Source: Thermoplasmata archaeon (GTDB taxonomy: Archaea; Thermoplasmatota; Penumbrarchaeia; Penumbrarchaeales; Penumbrarchaeaceae). Taken from it: DNA of 6,139 nt. Below the pieces are notes generated by a model. The model searched no databases, was not told the origin of the DNA, and saw nothing but the letters and a program-made list of their open reading frames with translations. Shown piece after piece: positions 1 to 6,057 of the stretch. How positions within the stretch are numbered: the first letter of the stretch is position 1; the number at the start of each line of letters is the position of its first letter. The translations under genes were made by a program, and so were the position numbers. Location: NCBI GenBank assembly GCA_023145185.1, contig JAGLEG010000373.1, positions 1 to 6,139 on the forward strand, read 5' to 3'.

Positions 1-1
1 A

Positions 2-2164
2 TTCGATGATGGTGATTGGATAGATAACACCGGTGAATCCAACGCCATATGGATATATGGCACCGGACCACACATCTGTGATATCAAGGCTTTTGACATG
101 GCCGGTAATGAGGCGATATTTCACATCCCCCTGTTCCTTGGGCCCGATCTAAGGTTCGAACTAATAGAACCATCGGATCATACCTATACCAGAGAGAGGG
201 ACCATGCTCTCAAGTGGAAATACAGCGGGCCCCTTAACTGGACCTCATCTCTTATCAAGATCGGTGAGAACGCCAATTATATTGATATTGAGGGGGCTGC
301 CGAATATCAATTTAAACTCCATAAAGATGGTGAATACCTTATCACACTTAGGCTTCAGGACGGATTTGAGAACTATGCCGAGGCAACCACCACGGTCATA
401 AAGGATACGATCGACCCAAAGGTGTTCTTCAGGTCTCCATCGAATAATTCAATGTTCAACGATGGAGAGGTAAGCATCACCTGGAGAGGAGAGGACGAGT
501 TTGGCATCAAGGAGTTCCTGGTAAGGATCGATGAAGGTGAATGGGAGGGTTATGGTAACTCCACCATATACAACGGTATATTTGAAGAAGGCGCACATAG
601 TTTCGAGATCACAGCCATCGATAATGCTGGAAATATGGGATATGGCCTTTTGAGCTTTAATATCGACAGCAAAAGACCAACCGTTACCATTACATCTCCT
701 CTCGATGGAACGTACACCAATGGTAACTACGTAAAGATCAACTGGGAGATCACGGAATCCAATGGAATAGGGTCGATCAACCTCACGGTGAATGGACACA
801 CCTTTGTTGATCTGATAGATTCCACTTTTTACGAGTATCCAACGCCCAAAGAGAGGGAATACGTATTCATGATCACCGTGATGGACCTCGCAGGCAACTC
901 CAATTCAGATAGTGTGACCATATACAACGATAGAACCAAACCCGATATTAAATGGATAGGGCTGCCAGAATATTTCACCAATGTAAGTTCACTTGATTTC
1001 TCCTGGAAGATCACGGAACAATATTTGAAAGCTCTTGTGTTCGGTTACGGAGAGACCGAGCATGACCTCCTGCTAGATCAAACATCCATTACCATAGAGG
1101 TGGAGGAGGGGGGTCACGAATTCTACCTCAAGGCTGAGGACATGGTTGGCAATATATTCTCCATATCCCACGGCCTTGTTGTCGATCTAACACCTCCAAC
1201 CATCACCATCGATTGGGATAGAACTTTAATAAAGGACAGTAGGGCCTCAATATACTGGTCAACGGAAGATAATGGGTCTTCTGAACTGAAGATAGAGATA
1301 GATGATGGAAATGGTTTCAGGGAGGCCCTGTTAGGTGATAGATACACCTCGGATAAATTGGCCCAGGGTGACTATTACATCTCAATAAGGGCCACAGATG
1401 GATCAGGAAACACGAATACCCAGACATGGGATTTCTTCGTTAATTCACAAGGGGGAATAGGTGAAAAACCTGATAACGAGAGTTCATCGGCCCCGATGAT
1501 AATTGGAATCATGGTCCTTCTCATTATATTGATCATCGTGATCCTGATCTTTGTAAACAGGACCAAACGAAACAGAGAGGAAAAGAAGGAGATCACAAAA
1601 GCTCCCGGCAAGCCAAGAAAGATTCAGATCTCAGCTCTTCTCCCTCAAGTACAAACGCATGGCCATGCACATGCAAAGACGCACGTACATGGTGCCCCGT
1701 TACATACTTCTGCACCCGCCCCATCAACAATTCGATCCACCAATGGTGTATCCGGGGAAGATTCCGGATATATTAGACCGATGTCCAGATCAACCAAGAA
1801 GGTATTAACCAGGGATATAGATACGTTCAAAACACCCGAAAAGATCGATAAAAAGAGGTCGGATCACCCTGTTCAAAAAGATAAGAAGAGGCCAGAAAAA
1901 AAGAAGGATACGAGACATCCTCCCCCTTCAGAGGTGCCGGTGGTTGATCTTCCCCATGATGAGGAGATCAGATCGTGGGATGATCAGGAGGAGATACCTT
2001 CATGGGATGATTCAGATGAGATCTTATCCACCGATAAAGTTGGAAAAAAGGGTAGTAGAAAAGATCGATTCCCGCAGGAGGTCGACGATGAACACATAGT
2101 ATTCGATGACGACGGGGATCTGGATGATATCGAGGAATTTGAGGAGTTCGAGAATTTCGAATAG
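2..2164 (+). CDS. Ig-like repeat cell-surface protein, single C-terminal membrane anchor (5' partial)
   Basis: The frame is open from base 2, so this is the 3' part (720 residues visible) of a larger protein; the ATG at 98 is internal to an Ig-like module and not the start. Numbering from base 2, tandem Ig/fibronectin-like modules end near residues 48 (partial), 139, 226, 314, 399 and 484. Most carry the strand motif A-x-D-x-x-GN (for example AIDNAGN, VMDLAGN, ATDGSGN), typical of archaeal and bacterial adhesive surface proteins. N-x-S/T sequons (NWT, NNS, NST, NLT, NVS, NGS, NES) fall in this part, consistent with glycosylation outside the cell. One hydrophobic helix spans about 499-518, followed by NRTKRNREEKK, so the tail should be cytoplasmic. 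The roughly 200-residue tail is low-complexity: a His-rich patch (553-568, six His), a Lys/Arg-rich stretch, two SWDD repeats (Trp 659 and 668) and a very acidic end. The signal peptide must lie outside the window. Ligand and role are unknown. Confidence 0.88.
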   Translation, partial: FDDGDWIDNTGESNAIWIYGTGPHICDIKAFDMAGNEAIFHIPLFLGPDLRFELIEPSDHTYTRERDHALKWKYSGPLNWTSSLIKIGENANYIDIEGAAEYQFKLHKDGEYLITLRLQDGFENYAEATTTVIKDTIDPKVFFRSPSNNSMFNDGEVSITWRGEDEFGIKEFLVRIDEGEWEGYGNSTIYNGIFEEGAHSFEITAIDNAGNMGYGLLSFNIDSKRPTVTITSPLDGTYTNGNYVKINWEITESNGIGSINLTVNGHTFVDLIDSTFYEYPTPKEREYVFMITVMDLAGNSNSDSVTIYNDRTKPDIKWIGLPEYFTNVSSLDFSWKITEQYLKALVFGYGETEHDLLLDQTSITIEVEEGGHEFYLKAEDMVGNIFSISHGLVVDLTPPTITIDWDRTLIKDSRASIYWSTEDNGSSELKIEIDDGNGFREALLGDRYTSDKLAQGDYYISIRATDGSGNTNTQTWDFFVNSQGGIGEKPDNESSSAPMIIGIMVLLIILIIVILIFVNRTKRNREEKKEITKAPGKPRKIQISALLPQVQTHGHAHAKTHVHGAPLHTSAPAPSTIRSTNGVSGEDSGYIRPMSRSTKKVLTRDIDTFKTPEKIDKKRSDHPVQKDKKRPEKKKDTRHPPPSEVPVVDLPHDEEIRSWDDQEEIPSWDDSDEILSTDKVGKKGSRKDRFPQEVDDEHIVFDDDGDLDDIEEFEEFENFE

Positions 2165-2187
2165 AAGTGGTCCAATAACCCGTAATT

Positions 2188-2201
2188 GCAAATAATAATA
2201 T
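2188..2201 (+). promoter_or_regulatory. Candidate BRE/TATA box for the TPR-like gene
   Basis: GCAAA followed by TAATAATAT resembles an archaeal BRE plus TATA element. A start about 26 bp downstream (near 2223) would give a leader of about 39 nt that contains the Shine-Dalgarno at 2249-2253, so the arrangement is self-consistent. The match is AT-rich and not strong. Confidence 0.3.
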
Positions 2202-2217
2202 GAAATGGAAGCGTCAG

Positions 2218-2223
2218 TTTTTT
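2218..2223 (+). terminator. Possible T-tract terminator of the surface-protein gene
   Basis: A run of six T's lies 54 bp after the surface-protein stop codon. Archaeal termination often uses a U-tract without a hairpin, and I see no convincing hairpin before it. It coincides with the predicted start of the next transcript, so it is only a candidate. Confidence 0.3.
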
Positions 2224-2248
2224 AATCAAGGACGCAGTAATGGTAGAA

Positions 2249-2253
2249 GGGAG
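2249..2253 (+). promoter_or_regulatory. Shine-Dalgarno of the TPR-like gene
   Basis: GGGAG (in GAAGGGAG) ends 8 bp before the ATG at 2262 and supports that start. Confidence 0.55.
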
Positions 2254-2261
2254 TAGATCAA

Positions 2262-2768
2262 ATGGTCGCAGATGATATTCAGAAAGGTCTTGAAAAGGCC
2301 AACATGCAACTGGCAGCCGGGGACTTCAAGAAGTCCTTCAATTCATTCAAAAAGATTATGAAAACCCATGAGGAAGTTGCAGAGGCCCATTTTGGCATGG
2401 CAGAGTCCTCTATTGCCATACCCAAGCTCACTATCCAGGAGATCGCCTCATATTATCAAAAAGCGTGTGATCTAAGCGGCGACAATCCACTTTATTACGC
2501 CTCTTATGGAAACTTTTGCTTTGAATATGGCATACTAAAAAAAGGGGAGGAGTGCTTCCTCAAGGCATCCGAGATAGATGAGGAGAACTCATCAATGTAC
2601 CTCTCCGACCTTGCAAACAGCTATTACCACTCGGCACATAAATTCAGCACAATGTATCCCAATATCTCGGAAGAGGAGATAGACATCAGGGCGCTAAAAT
2701 ACGTTCTCATGGCATTCAACCTTACGAAGGAGAATGCCAAATCCCGGATAGATGGTATTGAGGATTGA
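2262..2768 (+). CDS. Small TPR-like repeat protein
   Basis: This 168-residue soluble protein has no signal peptide or membrane segment. Helical tetratricopeptide-like pairs are visible: about residues 12-46 (LEKANMQLAAGDFKKSFNSF, with the A-x-x-x-x-x-G-D-F/Y pattern), about 60-100 (YYQKACDL, then NPLYYASYGNFCFEYG) and about 95-135 (ECFLKASEIDEENSSMYLSDLANSYY). The C-terminal helix (ALKYVLMAFNLTKENAKSRI) may cap the solenoid. TPR proteins are protein-protein adaptors and the sequence reveals no partner. The ATG follows a good GGGAG Shine-Dalgarno. The protease gene starts 25 bp downstream, so the two are probably co-transcribed; a link to the membrane or envelope would be inference from that neighbour. 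The TPR family assignment is by eye from helix pattern and spacing. Confidence 0.8.
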   Translation: MVADDIQKGLEKANMQLAAGDFKKSFNSFKKIMKTHEEVAEAHFGMAESSIAIPKLTIQEIASYYQKACDLSGDNPLYYASYGNFCFEYGILKKGEECFLKASEIDEENSSMYLSDLANSYYHSAHKFSTMYPNISEEEIDIRALKYVLMAFNLTKENAKSRIDGIED

Positions 2769-2793
2769 TCCTTGTATGGGGTAAATTTCATCA

Positions 2794-3537
2794 ATGACCT
2801 CCTCTATATTGAGGAAAGAAAGCTGTGGGGGAATCTTGATAAGAGGCCACGATGAGAGAATATTTGTTGCATCCGATGGAAATACTGTCTATGGTGGAAG
2901 GTCCAGAAAGGGAAATAGGGTTGGTATCAGGTTCACCTCCGATGAGATCAAATCACTTTCTATAGCCATCGGAGTACTTACTCTCGTCTTTGCATTTGCT
3001 TTTTCTGGAAACGGATTGATAGGGGGTAATTTCGATCTGATCAGGCTTGTTGAAACGCTTCCCTTCGCTTTGATCGCGGTTTTATCCGCCTTTGCCTTAC
3101 ATGAGCTGGCACACAAGATCGCAGGAAATTTCTTTGGTTTTCCTGCCGGTTTCACCTACTCAAAAAGAGGGTTATACATCGCCTTCTTTGTGGGAGTGAT
3201 CCTCGGATGGGCTTTTGCTGCCCCTGGTGCGGTAATTATTTACGGGAGGCCAACAAGGAAGGAGAACGGCATAATATCACTTGCAGGTCCATTGACCAAC
3301 CTCTTGATGGGGATCATATTCTTAGCAACGGGTATTATCCTGTTTCTTTTCTCTTTCGAATATTTTGGACGCGGGGTAATATTCATTTCACTGATCAATT
3401 TCTTTATTGGATGCTTCAATATGGTGCCAATAATGCCTTTTGATGGTTCCAAGATCTGGAAATGGAGCAAGGTCACATATTTCCTGATGTTGATATTCCT
3501 CCTTCCGCCCCTCATAATCTATTACTTTTTCTTATAG
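2794..3537 (+). CDS. M50/site-2-protease-type membrane zinc metalloprotease
   Basis: This 247-residue polytopic membrane protein carries the S2P/M50 signature. HELAH (His103, Glu104, His107) supplies two zinc ligands and the catalytic Glu inside a transmembrane helix. GPLTN lies at 165-169 in the following core. NMVPIMPFDG (209-218) carries the third zinc ligand Asp217, as in the N-x-x-P-x-x-P-x-DG motif of the family. Hydrophobic segments lie near 54-70, 85-110, 127-151, 159-188, 193-212 and 228-247. No PDZ or CBS domain is present, so this is a minimal core form. Family members cut substrate helices within the membrane. About 48 residues precede the first helix (including CGGILIRGHDERIF), longer than the minimal core needs. 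The only upstream G-rich stretch (TGGGGT at 2777-2782) is 11 bp from the ATG, a weak Shine-Dalgarno, and TTG at 2809 is an in-frame alternative start. It follows the TPR gene by 25 bp, suggesting one operon. Confidence 0.88.
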   Translation: MTSSILRKESCGGILIRGHDERIFVASDGNTVYGGRSRKGNRVGIRFTSDEIKSLSIAIGVLTLVFAFAFSGNGLIGGNFDLIRLVETLPFALIAVLSAFALHELAHKIAGNFFGFPAGFTYSKRGLYIAFFVGVILGWAFAAPGAVIIYGRPTRKENGIISLAGPLTNLLMGIIFLATGIILFLFSFEYFGRGVIFISLINFFIGCFNMVPIMPFDGSKIWKWSKVTYFLMLIFLLPPLIIYYFFL

Positions 3538-3543
3538 TTCCTA

Positions 3544-3554
3544 TTATATATAAA
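3544..3554 (+). promoter_or_regulatory. TATA-like box upstream of the cysteine desulfurase
   Basis: TTATATATAAA is close to the archaeal TATA consensus and lies in the 34-bp gap after the protease gene. A start about 26 bp downstream would fall at about 3575, essentially on or just past the ATG at 3572. That would exclude the Shine-Dalgarno at 3559-3565 from the mRNA. The box may therefore be chance AT-richness, or the start site may be unusually close. Confidence 0.4.
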
Positions 3555-3558
3555 ATAC

Positions 3559-3565
3559 AGGAGAT
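3559..3565 (+). promoter_or_regulatory. Shine-Dalgarno of the cysteine desulfurase
   Basis: AGGAGAT ends 6 bp before the ATG at 3572. It is the strongest ribosome-binding site in the window and fixes this start. It implies translation from a longer, probably read-through mRNA. Confidence 0.65.
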
Positions 3566-3571
3566 CCACTC

Positions 3572-4777
3572 ATGAACCCAGATAGATATCGAAGGGACTT
3601 CCCCATGCTCGACAGGGAAGAGCAAGACAAGGGGCTTATCTATTTCGACAACGCCTGCATGACCCTGAAACCAAAAGTTGTCCTTGATAAGATCATCGAG
3701 TATTATACAGAGTACAGCGGATGCGGAGGCAGGTCACTCCATTCCATAAGTTCAAGAGTCACCCAGGAGTATGATAATGCCAGAAAGATCACAAAGGAAT
3801 TTATCAACGCACCCAGCAGGAACGGAATCATATTTACCAAGAACACCACAGAATCCATAAACCTTCTTTCAAACTCATTTCCTTTCAAGAAAGGAGACAA
3901 GGTTCTGGGTACCGATCACGAACACAATTCCAACCTGGTCCCATGGTTGAAAGCCAGGGATACAAAAGGGATCATCTACGACCACGTTCCCTCAAAGGAG
4001 GACCATTCATTTGACTTGGAGCTATTCAAGCAGATGGTAAAGGGCGTTAAACTGGTAGCCATGGTACACATCTCCAATCTGGATGGGAGGTCTATTCCGA
4101 TCAAGGAGATCGTGGAGATATCCCATGACGCCGGCGCAACGGTATTCTTTGACTGTGCCCAATCCATCCCTCATATGCCACTGGATATGAAAGGAACCGA
4201 TATTGACCTGTTGGCCTTCTCGGGGCACAAAGCTTGTGGCCCTACAGGTACCGGGGTTCTGGCGGGTAAGATGGAGATACTGGAGGAGATGGATACATTT
4301 ATCGTGGGTGGTGATACCGTACAGGAGACCACCTATGATAGAGTTGATTTCCTCAAACCACCACATAAGTTCGAGGCGGGCCTTCAGAACTATGCGGGAA
4401 TGATCGGCATGGGAGCCGGCTTAAAATATATTAAGAACGTGGGGCTTGACGATATCCATTCTCACGAGATCGAACTTAACAGATATGCCACAAAGCTTCT
4501 TGGCGATGAAGTTGATATAGTCGGCCCTGAAGATCCTGCGGACCGGGGGGGAATATTTCCCTTCCAGATACTTGGATTGAACGCACACGATATTTCGATG
4601 ATCGTTGATGAGGTTGCGGGCATTGCAATGCGTTCCGGAAGACACTGCGTTCACTCCTGGTTCAACGGAAACAGGGTTGAGAGCACCGCAAGGGCTTCCT
4701 TCTACGTCTACAATACAAAAAAGGAGATAGATATATTCGCGGATTCAATTCTTCAGATCAAAAAGGACTTTCTCTGA
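3572..4777 (+). CDS. sufS: Cysteine desulfurase, class V aminotransferase fold (SufS/CsdA-type)
   Basis: At 401 residues this matches the length of group II cysteine desulfurases, PLP enzymes that take sulfur from L-cysteine as a protein persulfide for Fe-S cluster or thio-cofactor assembly. Visible landmarks are FDNACMTLKP near residue 25, GGRSLHSISSRVTQEYDNAR, HEHNSNLVPW (116-125, equivalent to EHHANIVPW), FFDCAQS with the PLP-pyridine Asp194 and Gln197, SGHKACGPTGTG with the Schiff-base Lys220, FEAGLQN (FEAGTPN in the family), RSGRHC with the sulfur-carrying Cys359, and ARASFYVYNTKKEID near the end with the substrate-binding Arg. All catalytic residues expected of SufS-type enzymes are present. 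Differences are Asn for one His in the HH motif and LQ for TP in FEAGTPN. No sufBCD, sufE or sufU is nearby, so the physiological acceptor is unknown. The symbol is a family-level label. A related class V enzyme such as a selenocysteine lyase is possible, but Cys359 favours desulfurase. Confidence 0.88.
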   Translation: MNPDRYRRDFPMLDREEQDKGLIYFDNACMTLKPKVVLDKIIEYYTEYSGCGGRSLHSISSRVTQEYDNARKITKEFINAPSRNGIIFTKNTTESINLLSNSFPFKKGDKVLGTDHEHNSNLVPWLKARDTKGIIYDHVPSKEDHSFDLELFKQMVKGVKLVAMVHISNLDGRSIPIKEIVEISHDAGATVFFDCAQSIPHMPLDMKGTDIDLLAFSGHKACGPTGTGVLAGKMEILEEMDTFIVGGDTVQETTYDRVDFLKPPHKFEAGLQNYAGMIGMGAGLKYIKNVGLDDIHSHEIELNRYATKLLGDEVDIVGPEDPADRGGIFPFQILGLNAHDISMIVDEVAGIAMRSGRHCVHSWFNGNRVESTARASFYVYNTKKEIDIFADSILQIKKDFL

Positions 4778-4779
4778 AC

Positions 4780-5757
4780 TCATATCCGTTTTAATGAACC
4801 ATTCCGTTCCTCTATGAATATGTTGGAGAGATACCTTACCATGATAAGGTTGGACCGATATTCCATTACCGGATCGATCGTACCTTTACTGAGCATCTCC
4901 AGGAGCATTAATGGCATGTTCGGACCAGATGCCGTTGCAAGTGGAAGGCCACCTGCGGCAAACCTTGGGTTTAGCTCGATCACCATCAATCCCTTTTTCC
5001 CCTTTATCACCTGAAGGTTTCCCGGCCCCTTATATTGCAGATCCTTTACGATCTTTCTGAGGATATCCACACCCTCCGGCAGTGTTACCGTTCTGGTCTT
5101 GACAGCTTTACCATCTTTTACCTCGATCCTCTCCCTTGGAACGGCAGCCATCAGTTCATGGTTCTCTGAGGCGAGAAAATCAATAGTGTACTCCTTTCCC
5201 TCGATATATTCCTGGAAAACGTTTGAGGTGATGTCTACATCGCCCAGCTCACCCATGCTGGGTACCAACCTCGCACCCTTGCTTGAACTTCCCCTCCTGG
5301 GTTTTACAAAAAGAGGATAGGGTCCTTCATTTGGATCTATAGGTACTGGTCCAGGGATCCCTTTTGAGATCAGCCATTTCGAGAACTTCTTCTTGTCGTT
5401 AACGATGGATAGAGAGGAAGTTCCCGGTACCATGCATTTAAGGCCGTTATCCCGGAGTGTATCGATCCTGGATGATACCAGTTCGATCTCCCTGGAAAAT
5501 ATCGGGATCAGGTAGTCCAGTTTCTCCTTCTGGGCGATGATGTTGAGCTTTTCGATGTAACCGCTTTCAGATATGGGAGGAAGAACGTATGAACTATCCG
5601 CTAGGAAAAGTCCTGGAGCCAATGGGTCCATGTCGCCAGCCACTATCCTCAACTGTACATCAGGTGCTGATCTCAGGGAGGAGATAACATTTACCGCTGA
5701 TGCGACTCCGGCGGATGTAATCAGGACGTCATATCTCTGAACATTCATCTTGATCAT
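4780..5757 (-). CDS. ATP-grasp ligase, carbamoyl-phosphate-synthase/PylC-like
   Basis: This 325-residue soluble protein has the layout of the short CarB-like ATP-grasp group. A Rossmann-like pre-ATP-grasp domain lies at 9-115 (VLITSAGVAS at 11-20). The nucleotide domain follows, with Lys152 and a glycine/serine-rich loop (KPRRGSSSKG, 152-161), the hinge QEYIEGKEYTIDF (182-194), and the Mg-binding ELNPRF (Glu261, Asn263, Arg265) followed by a Gly-rich turn. Such enzymes activate a carboxylate as acyl-phosphate and join it to an amine or thiol; the substrate cannot be read here. It is too short for a full carbamoyl-phosphate synthase large subunit, and no glutaminase subunit is nearby. The ATG at 5757 lacks a Shine-Dalgarno, but a TATA-like box about 23 bp upstream fits a leaderless mRNA. 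Met4 (5748) is an alternative start. Its stop codon is 2 bp from that of the convergent desulfurase, so the two transcripts probably overlap antisense. Confidence 0.85.
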   Translation of the reverse strand: MIKMNVQRYDVLITSAGVASAVNVISSLRSAPDVQLRIVAGDMDPLAPGLFLADSSYVLPPISESGYIEKLNIIAQKEKLDYLIPIFSREIELVSSRIDTLRDNGLKCMVPGTSSLSIVNDKKKFSKWLISKGIPGPVPIDPNEGPYPLFVKPRRGSSSKGARLVPSMGELGDVDITSNVFQEYIEGKEYTIDFLASENHELMAAVPRERIEVKDGKAVKTRTVTLPEGVDILRKIVKDLQYKGPGNLQVIKGKKGLMVIELNPRFAAGGLPLATASGPNMPLMLLEMLSKGTIDPVMEYRSNLIMVRYLSNIFIEERNGSLKRI

Positions 5758-5775
5758 CGGGATATTTGTTTCAAC

Positions 5776-5784
5776 ATATTAAAA
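5776..5784 (-). promoter_or_regulatory. TATA-like box of the ATP-grasp gene (leaderless start)
   Basis: On the minus strand the stretch reads TTTTAATAT, centred about 23 bp before the ATG at 5757. That places transcription start at or next to the start codon, matching the lack of a Shine-Dalgarno. A second candidate, ATAAAAAG at 5789-5796, would give a leader of about 10 nt. Confidence 0.45.
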
Positions 5785-5813
5785 CCATCTTTTTATGGGC
5801 CTGTTAAGATGGT
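5784..5813. repeat. 8-bp inverted repeat over the ATP-grasp promoter
   Basis: ACCATCTT (5784-5791) and AAGATGGT (5806-5813) are perfect complements separated by 14 bp. The pair abuts or overlaps both TATA candidates of the ATP-grasp gene, so it could be an operator for a dimeric regulator. A chance repeat is also possible. Confidence 0.45.
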
Positions 5814-5840
5814 GTAAATTGAGAAAGATTTTATTTCAAA

Positions 5841-5863
5841 GATTTTCCGGACTTTTTTATTAG
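5841..5863. repeat. 23-bp direct repeat, copy 1
   Basis: This stretch is identical over 23 bp to 6117-6139. It starts GATTTTCCGGAC and continues with six T's and ATTAG. In copy 2 its first half is the right arm of a terminator-like hairpin. Here no matching left arm precedes it, so copy 1 looks like the truncated end of such a hairpin. It runs directly into the palindrome at 5851-5896. Confidence 0.85.
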
Positions 5864-5896
5864 AAATATATAATAATTATTTCTTAATAAAAAAGT
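5851..5896. repeat. 18-bp imperfect palindrome centred on a TATA box
   Basis: The left arm 5851-5868 (ACTTTTTTATTAGAAATA) is complementary to 5878-5896 with a single extra T in the right arm, leaving a 9-bp centre. The whole is almost pure A/T. It could be a symmetric regulator site, a bidirectional promoter or terminator region, or an end of a mobile element. Its right boundary is exactly where the structured RNA begins. Confidence 0.8.
5863..5873 (+). promoter_or_regulatory. BRE/TATA box for the structured RNA
   Basis: GAAA followed by TATATAA is a good archaeal BRE-TATA match. It is centred near 5870, so transcription should start about 26 bp downstream, near 5896. That coincides with the first paired base (5897) of the RNA's outer helix. 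Confidence 0.55.
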
Positions 5897-6057
5897 AGCG
5901 GGGAATGGATTCATAGAAAAATCATGGATTTTTCATGCTTGTCTGTTAGGTTGATATATATCTGCTGCCTAAGCAGACAAGTGAACCTGGCCGACCAATC
6001 ATGAAGAGAGAGGTTCAAATCCATCCCAGTTTGATATAAATAAAAAATCGATAATAT

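Noticed and set aside
98..100. ATG at 98 as the start of the surface protein
   Set aside because: The same frame is open to base 2 and encodes the preceding half of an Ig-like module. No Shine-Dalgarno precedes it.
449..2229. Minus-strand reading frames inside the surface-protein gene
   Set aside because: They are shadows of a clearly coding + frame, with no family patterns or start signals of their own.
4780..5757. PylC of a pyrrolysine locus with the structured RNA as an odd pylT
   Set aside because: The ligase is only generally PylC/CarB-like, no pylS/B/D is in view, and the RNA cannot form a CUA-anticodon tRNA.
5824..5846. AAAGATTTT repeated at 5824-5832 and 5838-5846
   Set aside because: It is a short 9-bp repeat in AT-rich DNA and can easily arise by chance; no function can be argued.
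5924..6004. Small reading frame of 26 codons starting ATGGATTTTTCA
   Set aside because: There is no ribosome-binding site or recognisable protein pattern, and it lies entirely across the P2-P4 helices.
5897..6033. A tRNA gene, suggested by GGTTCAAATCC at 6012-6022 (a classic T-loop sequence) and the cloverleaf-like fold
   Set aside because: The T-stem would have A-A and A-C mismatches, no 7-bp acceptor stem fits, and the 7-base loop at 5966-5972 has G where tRNA needs U33. GGTTCA is better explained by pairing with TGAACC in P4.
6001..6039. Twelve-codon frame MKREVQIHPSLI
   Set aside because: It is too short, without a start signal, and explained by P4 and P1 pairing.
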